Shown piece by piece: positions 50,872 to 59,532 of a stretch of DNA of 64,000 nt. Position 1 is the stretch's first letter; every line of letters starts with the position of its first letter. A program made the translations under genes and the position numbers. Below the pieces are notes generated by a model. The model saw only the letters and a list, made by a program, of their open reading frames with translations, searched no databases and had not been told where the DNA came from. The DNA comes from an uncultured Alloprevotella sp. GTDB lineage: Bacteria > Bacteroidota > Bacteroidia > Bacteroidales > Bacteroidaceae. The stretch is from positions 1 to 64,000 of the forward strand of contig CALUNU010000003.1 of NCBI GenBank assembly GCA_944322095.1, read 5' to 3'.

Positions 50872-52731
50872 ATGAAAAAACGAAGTTGTATTATAACGCT
50901 GTTCCTCTCGTTATTCATGGCGTTGTCTGCGCATGCGCAAGAGACGGTGACGTACAAATTTGGATGGAACGAGAAAAATATTACTTATAGTGAAGATGAT
51001 GGCTCTTGGAGCTTCGACTTTATTCCGGCAGAAAACGTGGCAGTCGGACTGGGTGGAGGTCCCGATTTTCTTAAAATCGGAACGGCCAAGGAACCATACA
51101 GAGATGCTGTACTTCTTCACACTCCAATGTCGCAAGTTACAAATGTTTCCGTGCGTTTCAGTACGAATGGGAATCACTCGAAGATGCTGGCAGTTAGTGT
51201 TGGAGATGTGCAAGTGGCAACAGAACCGATTAAAGTGAGTGATAAAATCATAACCATGAGCTTTGATGCGGTTACGCCGTTGGATGGCGAGGTTAAGGTG
51301 ACGTTTTCAGTGCTGGATGAGGATTTGAAAGGAGACAGCCCGGCTATTTATTTGTATGATATATCAATTACATCGGGTGGTGGAACTGAAGCTGATGTAA
51401 ACGCCCCGACCTTTGAACCGGAAGGCGGTACTTATACGGAGTCTTTCGACTTGCAGCTTACAGCCGATGCGGGCTGCACCATTCATTATACGACCGATGG
51501 AACGGAGGCCACGGCAGCTTCGCCTGTTTACAGCGCTCCTATACATATTGATTACGGAACAACGACGATCAACGCGGTGGCCGTTGATGCAGATGGCTTG
51601 ACAAGTGAAAATAAAACAGAGACCTATATTGTGGCAGAAGAAGTGCAGCTGGTACCTGCCACGATGGAAGATGTGCGGCGGGGCGGCTCTTTTTATATAG
51701 CCACGTCGTCAGATCTCACGAAAGCGTTGTATGCAAGGAATTTTAATGGGGATAGAATTAATACGACCGATAATGTTAAGAATGCTACGCCAGTAGAGAT
51801 AATTTTCAATGGGACGTCCTATTCAATTTTGCTGGATGGTCAAACTATTGGTGTGAGCAGCAGTACGCATACGGCCCTATCACTCACTGAGAATACGTCG
51901 TGGAATATTACGGAACTGGCCGATGGGCAGTTTATCATAGCCAACACAAACGTTGACCCTCAAACCCGTGCTTTGCTTTACGTGCCTGACAATAGCGCCA
52001 TACGGTATTTTAATCATGAAACCGTAGGAGAAGGATATGTCTCCGATTATCTGTTCCTCTTTAAGGCAGCTGGTGCGGCTGCGCCGGGCATTGCTGTGTC
52101 TGATTCGCGCTTCACGACGTTCTACTCGGACGCGGCTGTCAAGGTGCCCGAAGGTTTGCGTGCTGCGGTGATTACCGGGACGGAAACCATCCCGGCTGCG
52201 GGAGCCGACCCGTCTTTCCGCTTGATTTACGATTGGAAATACCCGGCTGGGAGCGTCATCCCGGCGCATACGGCGGTCATCATGACGGGCGATGCCGGGA
52301 GCTATGAAATGGTGGAGACGACGGAGACCGGTGTGGAGCCCGAGAAAAACTATCTCTACGGCACTTCCGTGACGCAGATGATTACGGAACCGCAGGGAGA
52401 GTATTATTATTTTAAGTTGGCTTACAAGTCGGCCGAAGATAAGGTCTTGGGATTTTGGTTCGGAGCGCAGGGCGGTGCACCTTTTGAGACGCAAGGAGGA
52501 AAAGCCTACTTGGCCATACCGAAAGAAGAGTTCCCGCTCCGTTCCAATGGCTTCAAACTGGGCGACGGGCTGACGGGCATTGACGATGTGCGCATGCAGC
52601 AAGCAGAAGCTGTCGACGTATATGGCGTGGACGGCCGCTTGTGGCGTCGTGCTGCCGACAGGGCCGATGCACTGCGCGGTCTGCCGGCTGGGGTGTACGT
52701 CGTGAATGGTGAAAGAGTGATAGTAAAATAA
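50872..52731 (+). CDS. Secreted surface protein with chitobiase C-terminal-like domain
   Basis: 619 aa. Signal peptide MKKRSCIITLFLSLFMALSA. Around 175-255 it has the CHB_HEX_C-type repeat pattern FEPEGGTYTESFDLQLTADA...CTIHYTTDGTEATA, found in many secreted Bacteroidota proteins. The C-terminus (GLPAGVYVVNGERVIVK) resembles the end of type IX-secretion or similar sorting domains. No catalytic domain is recognised; a role in surface adhesion or polysaccharide handling is a guess. TACATTTG at 50847-50854 may be its -7 box. Codons in the 5' half are AT-richer than the 3' half. Confidence 0.72.
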   Translation: MKKRSCIITLFLSLFMALSAHAQETVTYKFGWNEKNITYSEDDGSWSFDFIPAENVAVGLGGGPDFLKIGTAKEPYRDAVLLHTPMSQVTNVSVRFSTNGNHSKMLAVSVGDVQVATEPIKVSDKIITMSFDAVTPLDGEVKVTFSVLDEDLKGDSPAIYLYDISITSGGGTEADVNAPTFEPEGGTYTESFDLQLTADAGCTIHYTTDGTEATAASPVYSAPIHIDYGTTTINAVAVDADGLTSENKTETYIVAEEVQLVPATMEDVRRGGSFYIATSSDLTKALYARNFNGDRINTTDNVKNATPVEIIFNGTSYSILLDGQTIGVSSSTHTALSLTENTSWNITELADGQFIIANTNVDPQTRALLYVPDNSAIRYFNHETVGEGYVSDYLFLFKAAGAAAPGIAVSDSRFTTFYSDAAVKVPEGLRAAVITGTETIPAAGADPSFRLIYDWKYPAGSVIPAHTAVIMTGDAGSYEMVETTETGVEPEKNYLYGTSVTQMITEPQGEYYYFKLAYKSAEDKVLGFWFGAQGGAPFETQGGKAYLAIPKEEFPLRSNGFKLGDGLTGIDDVRMQQAEAVDVYGVDGRLWRRAADRADALRGLPAGVYVVNGERVIVK

Positions 52732-52743
52732 AAGAATCGGAAT

Positions 52744-52923
52744 ATGAACAAGAAAAGATACGTGATGCCGCAGGCTACGGCCATTGCCATGGAGACGGAG
52801 GGCCCGTTGCTGACTCTCAGCGATGGCGATTCGCAAGAGCTTCCGCGGGCTACGGGCTACTATTCGGACCAAGCGCAAATGAGCCAGCGTAAAAGCATCT
52901 GGGACTACGGCATGGAGCAGTAA
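52744..52923 (+). CDS. Small partner protein of the surface protein
   Basis: 59 aa: MNKKRYVMPQATAIAMETEG...KSIWDYGMEQ. It begins 12 nt after the surface protein. Short proteins of this type, with a basic start, a hydrophobic/acidic middle and a W-D ending, commonly follow secreted proteins in Bacteroidales; their function is unknown. No signal peptide is seen. Confidence 0.75.
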   Translation: MNKKRYVMPQATAIAMETEGPLLTLSDGDSQELPRATGYYSDQAQMSQRKSIWDYGMEQ

Positions 52924-52940
52924 AACCGCGTGACAAACGA

Positions 52941-52987
52941 AGCGGGCTCCCCACTGATGACTGTCGGTGGGGAGCCCGCTTTTTTTA
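52941..52987 (+). terminator. Terminator after the small partner protein
   Basis: Perfect 14-bp stem AGCGGGCTCCCCAC / GTGGGGAGCCCGCT with a 12-nt loop and a run of seven T. Confidence 0.93.
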
Positions 52988-53086
52988 TGCCCGCAGCTTA
53001 ATGTTTTTTGCCGGGATGAAAATCCTTATGCCGCCGGCTTGCTGGCGCAAGTGGCTGGGGAAAACTTTTTCCCGGCGGCAGATGCG

Positions 53087-53986
53087 TCAGTCGAGCTGCT
53101 TGCGGTATTCGTTGGGCGTGATGCCCACTTTTTTCTTGAAGATACGGTTGAAATGTTGCGAATATTGGAAGCCCAGTTCCCAGGCAATTTCGCCTACGGT
53201 CTTGTCGGAAGCCGCGATCTTCTCCTTGGCCACGTCGATCAGCTTGTTTCTGATGTATTCCGAGGCCGTCTTCCCCGTTACCTTCTTGACAAGGTCGCCG
53301 AAATAGTTGGGCGATAGGCACACGCGGTCGGCAAAATATTTTACCGTGGGCAGGCCCTCTTTGCGGGGAGCGTCGCCGGCGAAATATTCGTCGAGCAGCG
53401 CTTCGAAGCGTTCCAACACATCGTTGTTGGCCTTTGCGCGCGTGATGAACTGGCGCTCGTAAAAGCGCATGCAATAGTCGAGAAGCAGCTGTATGTTGCG
53501 GGCTATGAGGCGTTTGCTGAGCTTATCCACCGGGTGGCTCAGCTCGGCTTTGGTTTTTTCCAGACAATCGATGATGATGTTCCTTTCCTCCTCCGACAGG
53601 TGGAGGGCTTCGGTCGACGAGTAGGAGAAAAACGAGTAGGAGCTGATTTCTGCGCCGAGCGAGGTGCCTTTGATGATGTCGGGGTGGAACAGGAGGCCGC
53701 GCGCCCGGGGTTGAAAGTTGTCGCTCAGCGCCGTTTCGGCCACCTGGCCCGGGGCAAAGCTCACGATGGTGCCCTCCTGATAGTCGTAGTTGCGGCGTCC
53801 GTAGCGGATGCTGCCGCAGATGCTTTCTTTCAAGTAGAGCGCGTAGATGCTATAGTTGATGGTAAAATGTTTTGGAAACTTCGTGGCGTCGCGCAAATCG
53901 ACCACGCTGACCAGCGGGTGCATCGTTTCCAGCCCGAACAGCCGGTTGTAGTCGTCGACAGAGTTGAGATGGATGACGTCTTCCAT
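53087..53986 (-). CDS. AraC family transcriptional regulator
   Basis: 299 aa from the ATG at 53986 (MEDVIHLNSVDDYNRLFGLE); the frame extends upstream without support. The N-terminal half is a cupin-like sensing region; the C-terminal ~100 residues form the AraC domain: TVKYFADRVCLSPNYFGDLV (first HTH), ASEYIRNKLIDVAKEKI, and TVGEIAWELGFQYSQHFNRI (second HTH). A -7-like TACCTTTG lies at 54007-54014 on the minus strand. The target genes are not evident. Confidence 0.92.
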   Translation of the reverse strand: MEDVIHLNSVDDYNRLFGLETMHPLVSVVDLRDATKFPKHFTINYSIYALYLKESICGSIRYGRRNYDYQEGTIVSFAPGQVAETALSDNFQPRARGLLFHPDIIKGTSLGAEISSYSFFSYSSTEALHLSEEERNIIIDCLEKTKAELSHPVDKLSKRLIARNIQLLLDYCMRFYERQFITRAKANNDVLERFEALLDEYFAGDAPRKEGLPTVKYFADRVCLSPNYFGDLVKKVTGKTASEYIRNKLIDVAKEKIAASDKTVGEIAWELGFQYSQHFNRIFKKKVGITPNEYRKQLD

Positions 53987-54488
53987 GAAAAAGCGATTGG
54001 ATGCGGCAAAGGTAAGTATTTTGTGCGAACGGCCGGCTGCCCGCCGGGGATAAACCGTAAAAAGGTTACAACTTCCCATGAAATGTGCCCATCGGCAGCT
54101 GCCGGCCCCGTAGCGTTTCAGCCGGGCATGTCGTGGTGCGGCGGGCAGCCCGTCGAGGCCTTGAAACAGTTTCCAAAGAACGAGGCGTTTTTCCATGTAA
54201 GCTGCAACGATGTGCGTCCCGGCGTGCGCAACATGAAGCGGCCGGATTTTATCTTCGAACGAAGACAGCCCGGGGTGAGCTCGCGTCCTGTTTCAGGGGC
54301 GTACCTTCGTTTTCGGGCGCGAGGTTGCGGCGTTTTGCACGTCCCTTGTGTCCGTTTTGTGGCACCGAAGGCATTTTCCGGGCCGCAGGAGCGGGCAAAT
54401 ATCGGCGGTTTGCGCTAACTTTGCCCATCTCTTGCGGCGGCCGTCCGGTGAGGCGCGGCTGCCGGCGGAAGATAAAACCGAAAGACCG
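53987..54488. other. Spacer between the AraC regulator and the DHH gene
   Basis: Holds the AraC -7 box (54007-54014, minus strand) and a TAACTTTG at 54416-54423 that fits a plus-strand -7 box for the DHH gene. No gene or repeat is seen in the remainder. Confidence 0.6.
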
Positions 54489-55544
54489 ATGGAAAAAATG
54501 CTTACTCCCCTTCTTGCCGACAAAGAGCTGTTCAGCCTGATGGCGCTCATCCGTGGCGCGCGGCGCATCGTCGTTTGCGGCCACCGCAGCCCCGACGGCG
54601 ATGCGCTCGGCTCGGCGCTGGGCTGGGCGGACTACCTGCGCTCGCTCGGCAAGCGCGCGGACGTCGTCATGCCCAACGCTTTTCCCGACTTTTTGCGCTG
54701 GCTCCCCGGTGCCGCGCAGGTAATTTTCTACGACAGGCAGCGTGCCACGGCCGACCGCCTGCTGGCCGAGGCCGACCTTATCTGCTGCCTGGACTTCAAC
54801 GACCCCAAGCGCTTGCAGGATATGGGCATGGCCGTGGCGTCGGCCCGCGGGCGCCGCGTCATGATCGACCACCATCCCGGGCCGCAAACCGAGAGTTTCG
54901 ACTTTTGCGTGTCGCGGCCGCGCATGTGCTCCACGTGCGAGATCGTTTTCCGCCTCATCCATCAGCTGGGCGGCTACGAGGAGCTCTCCACGCGGGCAGC
55001 CGTGGCGCTCTACACGGGCATGATGACCGATACGGGCGGCTTTACCTACAACAGCAACGCACCGGAGATCTACGTCATCGTGAGCCTGCTGCTGGCCAAG
55101 GGGCTCGACAAGGACAAGATCTACCGCAACGTCTTCAACAACTATTCGGAGCATCGTTTGCGCTTTCAGGGCTACGTTTTGTACGAGAAGTTGCAGTTTC
55201 TGGCCTATGGCCACGCGGCCTACTTCACGCTGACGCGGCAGGAGATGAAGCGTTTCCACTTTATCCGCGGCGATTCCGAGGGGTGGGTGAACATGCCGTT
55301 GCAGGTGCGGGGCATGAAGCTGAGCATATCGCTCCGCGAGGACACGGAGAAGGACGTCATACGCGTTTCGCTCCGCTCGGTCGACGATTTTCCGTGCAAC
55401 AAGATGGCCGAAGAGTTTTTCAACGGCGGCGGACACCTGAACGCAGCCGGCGGCGAACTGCCCTTCCCGATGGAAGATGCCGTGGCAACCGTCGAACGCG
55501 CCGTCAAGGCATACACCTGGATGCTCCTGCCCAAGCCGGTATAG
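54489..55544 (+). CDS. DHH/DHHA1 phosphoesterase (NrnA-like)
   Basis: 351 aa from the ATG at 54489. Probable oligoribonuclease / pAp phosphatase that degrades nanoRNA or cyclic-dinucleotide breakdown products. DHH motifs: VCGHRSPDGDALGSALG (I), CLDFNDPKR (II), MIDHHPG (III, DHH) and GMMTDTGGF (IV). The DHHA1 domain ends EEFFNGGGHLNAAGGELP. Substrate is inferred from family. A bidirectional terminator separates it from the NUDIX gene. Confidence 0.9.
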   Translation: MEKMLTPLLADKELFSLMALIRGARRIVVCGHRSPDGDALGSALGWADYLRSLGKRADVVMPNAFPDFLRWLPGAAQVIFYDRQRATADRLLAEADLICCLDFNDPKRLQDMGMAVASARGRRVMIDHHPGPQTESFDFCVSRPRMCSTCEIVFRLIHQLGGYEELSTRAAVALYTGMMTDTGGFTYNSNAPEIYVIVSLLLAKGLDKDKIYRNVFNNYSEHRLRFQGYVLYEKLQFLAYGHAAYFTLTRQEMKRFHFIRGDSEGWVNMPLQVRGMKLSISLREDTEKDVIRVSLRSVDDFPCNKMAEEFFNGGGHLNAAGGELPFPMEDAVATVERAVKAYTWMLLPKPV

Positions 55545-55560
55545 CCTCCTGGCACCACGA

Positions 55561-55613
55561 ACGGCTGCGGCCGGAACCTTTGCCACGTGCAGGGTTCCGG
55601 CCGCAGCCGTTTC
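55561..55613. terminator. Bidirectional terminator
   Basis: Perfect 18-bp stem ACGGCTGCGGCCGGAACC / GGTTCCGGCCGCAGCCGT with a 14-nt loop, located between convergent genes. Confidence 0.85.
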
Positions 55614-55620
55614 GGGGGCG

Positions 55621-56103
55621 TCAGGGCCGCCCTGCCAGGGGCGATGCGTGGGGAAAGGCGGCCGCGCAGGCGCGGCGGAGCATTTCGGCATGGTCGAAGG
55701 CGAGCGGAGGCAGGGCCGAGAGCGCAAACCAGCGGGCGTCGGCGGCGTCGTCGCCCGCCACGGCCTCGGGCTGCCCGGCCGGGGCAAAGGCGTAGAACGC
55801 CACGCTCACCACGCGGCCGCGCGGGTCGCGTCCGGGGGCGCTGAACACGCCGAACTGCTGCAAAGCGAGCCCCGTCAGGCCCGTTTCTTCCTGCAACTCG
55901 CGGGCGGCGCAGGCCTCGATGGTTTCGTCCATCTCCATGAAGCCTCCCGGAAAGGCCCAATGGCCCTCGTAGGGGGCGTGGGCGCGGCGGATGAGCAGCG
56001 TGGCCCAGCCCGAGCCGTCGGTAGCGGGGCGGAAGAGCACGCAGTCGGCCGTCAGGGCGGGGCGGGGGTAGCGGTAGCAATAGGTAGCTTCGGGTTTTGT
56101 CAT
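55621..56103 (-). CDS. NUDIX hydrolase
   Basis: 160 aa. The Nudix box GX5EX7REUXEEXGU is present as GGFMEMDETIEACAARELQE followed by ETGL. The N-terminus PRPALTADCVLFRP and the GRDPRGRVVSVAFYAF region resemble ADP-ribose-pyrophosphatase-like or dNTP-cleaving members, but the substrate cannot be assigned. Its promoter region overlaps an imperfect version of the GAAAAGC palindrome. Confidence 0.92.
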   Translation of the reverse strand: MTKPEATYCYRYPRPALTADCVLFRPATDGSGWATLLIRRAHAPYEGHWAFPGGFMEMDETIEACAARELQEETGLTGLALQQFGVFSAPGRDPRGRVVSVAFYAFAPAGQPEAVAGDDAADARWFALSALPPLAFDHAEMLRRACAAAFPHASPLAGRP

Positions 56104-56155
56104 GTTTCTGTTGGTTTAAGAAGATTGCGGTGGCAGGCTTTGCGCCCCTGTGGCG

Positions 56156-56213
56156 CAAAAATACGGAAAGTAGCGGGCGGGGGCAAGAAAAAGCGGGCCT
56201 TTTCTCCCCGCAG
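56156..56213 (-). promoter_or_regulatory. NUDIX promoter with decayed palindrome
   Basis: Minus-strand TATTTTTG at 56156-56163, with CTTG about 20 nt upstream (56184-56187). The -33 region lies in an imperfect inverted repeat 56176-56213, core AAAAAGC-GG-GCCTTTT, related to the dnaN and lptF palindromes. Confidence 0.55.
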
Positions 56214-56428
56214 CCCGAGCATATGCCGCCCTTGCGCCTTGCGAGGGGAGCCGGGCGGCCGCCCCCGGCGCCAAGGTAGCTTTGTGGAGCGGTTTTTGGC
56301 CGTTTGTCTTGTTTTTCTTTGGTTTTATGCGCAAAACGATGGCTTTTTGTCGATTTTGGTTGCCATTGTGTTTGCCGTTTTCCCCGTTTTCCATACATTT
56401 GCAGGCGAGACCTCAAAGTTTATCGGTT
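56214..56428. other. Divergent spacer and trpB2 leader
   Basis: GC-rich spacer between the NUDIX gene and the trpB2 promoter, without a gene. TAGCTTTG at 56276-56283 is an extra -7-like word on the plus strand, without a good -33 box. Confidence 0.5.
56371..56401 (+). promoter_or_regulatory. trpB2 promoter
   Basis: TTTG at 56371-56374, a 19-nt spacer and TACATTTG at 56394-56401, 27 nt before the start codon. Confidence 0.85.
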
Positions 56429-57793
56429 ATGACAAACAAAACAAAGCGCTTCCTGCTACCCGAGGAGCGCATCCCCACACAGTGGTACAACATTCAGGCC
56501 GACATGCCCGTGAAGCCGCAGCCGTTTCTCCACCCCAAAACGCACGAGCCCTTGCAGGCCGAGGATCTCTTCCCCATTTTCAACGAGGAATGCTCGCGCC
56601 AGGAGATGGACTGCACGCACCGTTGGATCGAAATCCCCGACGAGGTGCGCGACCTCTACAAGCAGTATCGCGCGACGCCTCTCGTGCGCGCTTACGAGCT
56701 GGAAAAAGCCTTGCAGACGCCGGCCCACATCTATTTCAAGAACGAGAGCGTGAGCCCCGTCGGCTCCCACAAGCTCAACTCGGCCTTGGCGCAGGCCTAC
56801 TACTGCAAGCGCGAGGGCGTAACCAACGTCACAACCGAGACGGGCGCCGGGCAATGGGGCACAGCCCTGGCCTATGCGTGCCGCGCCTTCGGGTTGGAGC
56901 TGGCCGTCTACATGGTGAAGGTGAGCTTCATGCAGAAACCCTATCGCCGCTCGCTCATGCAAACGTTTGGCGCGCAGGTGACGGCCAGCCCCTCGATGTC
57001 GACGCGGGCGGGCAAGGACGTCATCACGGCCGCCCCCACGTGTAACGGCTCGCTCGGTATTGCCATTTCCGAGGCCATCGAGCTGGCCACGACGACCCCC
57101 CACTGCAAGTATGCCCTCGGCTCCGTGCTCAACCACGTTGCCCTGCACCAAACCGTCATCGGCCTGGAAGCCGAGCAGCAGATGGAGATGGCCGGCGAAT
57201 GGCCCGACAAGGTGATAGCCTGCTTTGGCGGAGGCTCCAACTTTGGCGGCATCGCTTTCCCCTTCATGCGGCATAACCTGGCCGGCAGCCGGCAAACGGA
57301 GTTCATCGCGGCCGAGCCGGCCTCGTGCCCCAAACTGACGCGCGGCAAGTTCATGTACGATTTCGGCGACGAGAGCGGCTACACGCCCTTGCTCCCCATG
57401 TACACGCTGGGGCACGAGTTTCAGCCCGCCAACATCCATGCCGGCGGACTGCGCTACCACGGCGCCGGCGTCATCATCTCGCAGCTGCTGCGCGAGGGGC
57501 GTCTGCGCGGCGTCGACATCGAGCAAAACGAGAGCTTCAAGGCCGGCGTCCTCTTTGCCCGCACCGAGGGCATCGTGCCGGCCCCCGAGTCGTGCCACGC
57601 CATAGCCGCCACCGTGCGCGAGGCCCTGCGCTGCCGCGAGGAGGGACGCAGCGAGGTGCTGCTCTTCAACCTCTCGGGCCACGGACTTATCGACATGACG
57701 GCCTACGACAGCTACCTGAGCGGCGACCTGGTCGACTTTGCGCCGTCCGACGAGGAGATCGAACGCGGGCTCGCCGGCGCAGTTTCTCTCTGA
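56429..57793 (+). CDS. trpB: TrpB2-type tryptophan synthase beta subunit
   Basis: PLP enzyme joining indole and serine; 454 aa. The lysine of ESVSPVGSHKLNSALAQAYY binds PLP; GAGQWGTALAYACRAF and ACFGGGSNFGGIAFPF (phosphate-binding) are also present. The extended N-terminus and overall length match the TrpB2 group rather than the ~400-aa TrpB1. No trpA or other trp gene is nearby, so it may scavenge indole alone. Own promoter and terminator. Confidence 0.9.
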   Translation: MTNKTKRFLLPEERIPTQWYNIQADMPVKPQPFLHPKTHEPLQAEDLFPIFNEECSRQEMDCTHRWIEIPDEVRDLYKQYRATPLVRAYELEKALQTPAHIYFKNESVSPVGSHKLNSALAQAYYCKREGVTNVTTETGAGQWGTALAYACRAFGLELAVYMVKVSFMQKPYRRSLMQTFGAQVTASPSMSTRAGKDVITAAPTCNGSLGIAISEAIELATTTPHCKYALGSVLNHVALHQTVIGLEAEQQMEMAGEWPDKVIACFGGGSNFGGIAFPFMRHNLAGSRQTEFIAAEPASCPKLTRGKFMYDFGDESGYTPLLPMYTLGHEFQPANIHAGGLRYHGAGVIISQLLREGRLRGVDIEQNESFKAGVLFARTEGIVPAPESCHAIAATVREALRCREEGRSEVLLFNLSGHGLIDMTAYDSYLSGDLVDFAPSDEEIERGLAGAVSL

Positions 57794-57828
57794 CAGTTTC
57801 TTCAATAGGCTCCATTCCATAGATCGAC

Positions 57829-57866
57829 AGCTCCGCCCGGCCGCGATGGCCAGGCGGAGCTTTTTG
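57829..57866 (+). terminator. trpB2 terminator
   Basis: AGCTCCGCC / GGCGGAGCT stem of 9 bp, extended by an internal GGCC/GGCC pairing, followed by TTTTTGTG. Confidence 0.88.
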
Positions 57867-58438
57867 TGTGGCTATGTCCGCCGGGGCCGGCCCGCCGAGC
57901 CTTCCGACGGGCCGAAGCCGGACTGCGAAGGCCCCCACAGTGCGCCCGCGGCGCAGCTACCAGCCGTCGGACGGAATTTTGCAGGCTTGTTATAGCCGTA
58001 GCAAGCCGTCTCCCGGCCGTAACAAGGGATGTTGTGGCGACAACATGGGATGCTTCGGCGACAGCATGGGATGCCTCTGGCGTTCCAAGGCCACTTTGAG
58101 CAGCGGTTTGCGGGCGCTTTTGCAATCCCTGGCTTGCAAAACGGGTGTTTCTGAGGTCAAAAAAACGTTGCAAGGCCGCGCGCCGTGGCCGGCCGGGCGC
58201 GCTGTCCGCTCTGTTTGGGGCGAAAACCCTTGTCATTATTTTTTGGAAAATTGCGCTCCGCGCCGCCACCGACTGGGCCGCCGCGCAGAGTGTCCGACAC
58301 GGAAATTACGCCCGTTGGCAGCCCGAAAAGCGATGGCCGGAGCCAAAAAGTTTGTCAAAATGCCGCTTGAATTAATCCTTTTTGCGTAATTTGCATCTAA
58401 CAACCGTGAATTGCAATCAATAACAGCCTTAGCTATCC
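57867..58438. other. Gene-free spacer upstream of the RND efflux operon
   Basis: About 570 nt without a supported gene; two frames of 77-173 codons on the plus strand run through the repeat words and lack protein-like features. It includes repeat block copy 3 and the likely promoter zone (TAATTTG-like word near 58386-58393). Confidence 0.6.
58025..58080. repeat. CATGGGATG-type repeat block, copy 3
   Basis: GGGATGTTGTGGCGACAACA forms a small hairpin, followed by two tandem ~21-bp units beginning GGCGACAACATGGGATGC and GGCGACAGCATGGGATGC. The words GGGATGTTGTGG and GCGACAACA also occur in copy 2. Confidence 0.65.
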
Positions 58439-59515
58439 ATGAATAAATTCGTGAAATGGGGCATAGTAGGCGTCATAGCCATCGGCCTCACCGCCTTGGG
58501 GATTCATTCGTTCGTCCCCAGAGAAAACAAAGAGTTGACCGAAGCGCCCACCGGCAAGAGCGGCCGGGGCGACAAGTTGCTGAACGTGAAAGGCGTCATC
58601 GTGCGTCCGCAACACCTCACGGACGGCCTCTACGTCAGCGGCAGCCTCATCCCCGACGAGGAGGTGAAGCTCTCGTTCGAGACGTCGGGAAAAATCACCC
58701 ACATCTATTTTTCCGAGGGAGCCCACGTGCGGGCCGGCCAGCTGCTGGCCAAGATAAACGACGCACCGCTGCAAGCGCAGCTGCGCCGGCTCGAAGCGCA
58801 GCAAAAGCTGGTGCAGGACCGCCTGTACCGTGCGCGCGCGCTTTTGGAGAAGGAAGCCGTCAGCAAAGAGGCCTTTCAGGAAGCCGAGACCAACCTGGCC
58901 ACGCTTCGCGCCGACATTGAGCTGATGCAGTCGAACATCGCCCAGACGGAGCTGCGCGCTCCCTTCGACGGCATCATCGGTTTGCGCGAGGTCAGCACGG
59001 GTGCCTACGCCTCGCCCACCACCACCATCGCCACGCTCACCAAGACCCACCCGCTGAAGGTGGAATTTGCCGTTCCCGAGCGCTACGCCGGCACGCTGCG
59101 CCCCGGCGCTTCGCTGACCTTCTCGACCGAGGACGACCTGGAACGTCGAACGGCCAAGGTATATGCTTCCGACTCGCGTGTCGACCCCGAAACGCGTACC
59201 TATACGGTGCGTGCCATGTACGACAACCGCGACGGCCGTCTCATCCCCGGCCGTTATGTGAATGTCTATCTGGCCACCCGCGAATATGAACGGGCATTGG
59301 CCGTCCCGAGCGAGGCCATCGTCTCGGAAATGGGCATAGACAAGGTTTATCTCTACAAAAACGGCGTGGCCCAGCCCGTTAATATCGAAAAAGGCCTGCG
59401 CACGGACGCCCTCGTGCAGGTGCTGCGCGGCGTGACGGCCGGCGACACGGTCATCACCAGCGGCACCATGCAGCTCCGCACGGGGCAGAAGGTGAAGCTC
59501 GACGTGGTTAAATAA
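58439..59515 (+). CDS. RND efflux periplasmic adaptor subunit
   Basis: 358-aa membrane-fusion protein linking the RND pump to TolC. N-terminal membrane anchor (VKWGIVGVIAIGLTALGI; no lipobox), barrel-sandwich domain ISFETSGKITHIYFSEG region, alpha-hairpin around 95-165 (LRRLEAQQKLVQDRLYRARA), and the LRAPFDGIIGLREVSTGAYA motif. First gene of a three-gene operon; the pump gene follows after 17 nt. Confidence 0.95.
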   Translation: MNKFVKWGIVGVIAIGLTALGIHSFVPRENKELTEAPTGKSGRGDKLLNVKGVIVRPQHLTDGLYVSGSLIPDEEVKLSFETSGKITHIYFSEGAHVRAGQLLAKINDAPLQAQLRRLEAQQKLVQDRLYRARALLEKEAVSKEAFQEAETNLATLRADIELMQSNIAQTELRAPFDGIIGLREVSTGAYASPTTTIATLTKTHPLKVEFAVPERYAGTLRPGASLTFSTEDDLERRTAKVYASDSRVDPETRTYTVRAMYDNRDGRLIPGRYVNVYLATREYERALAVPSEAIVSEMGIDKVYLYKNGVAQPVNIEKGLRTDALVQVLRGVTAGDTVITSGTMQLRTGQKVKLDVVK

Positions 59516-59532
59516 CTCCGAAGCCCACAGCC

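Noticed and set aside
56276..56283. Alternative trpB2 promoter at TAGCTTTG
   Set aside because: No -33 TTTG at the right distance, while a perfect TTTG-N19-TACATTTG promoter lies closer to the gene.
57868..58389. 173-codon plus-strand frame upstream of the RND operon
   Set aside because: Overlaps the trpB2 terminator and the repeat block; the repeated GCCGDNMGCFGDSMG words are repeat translation, not a protein motif.
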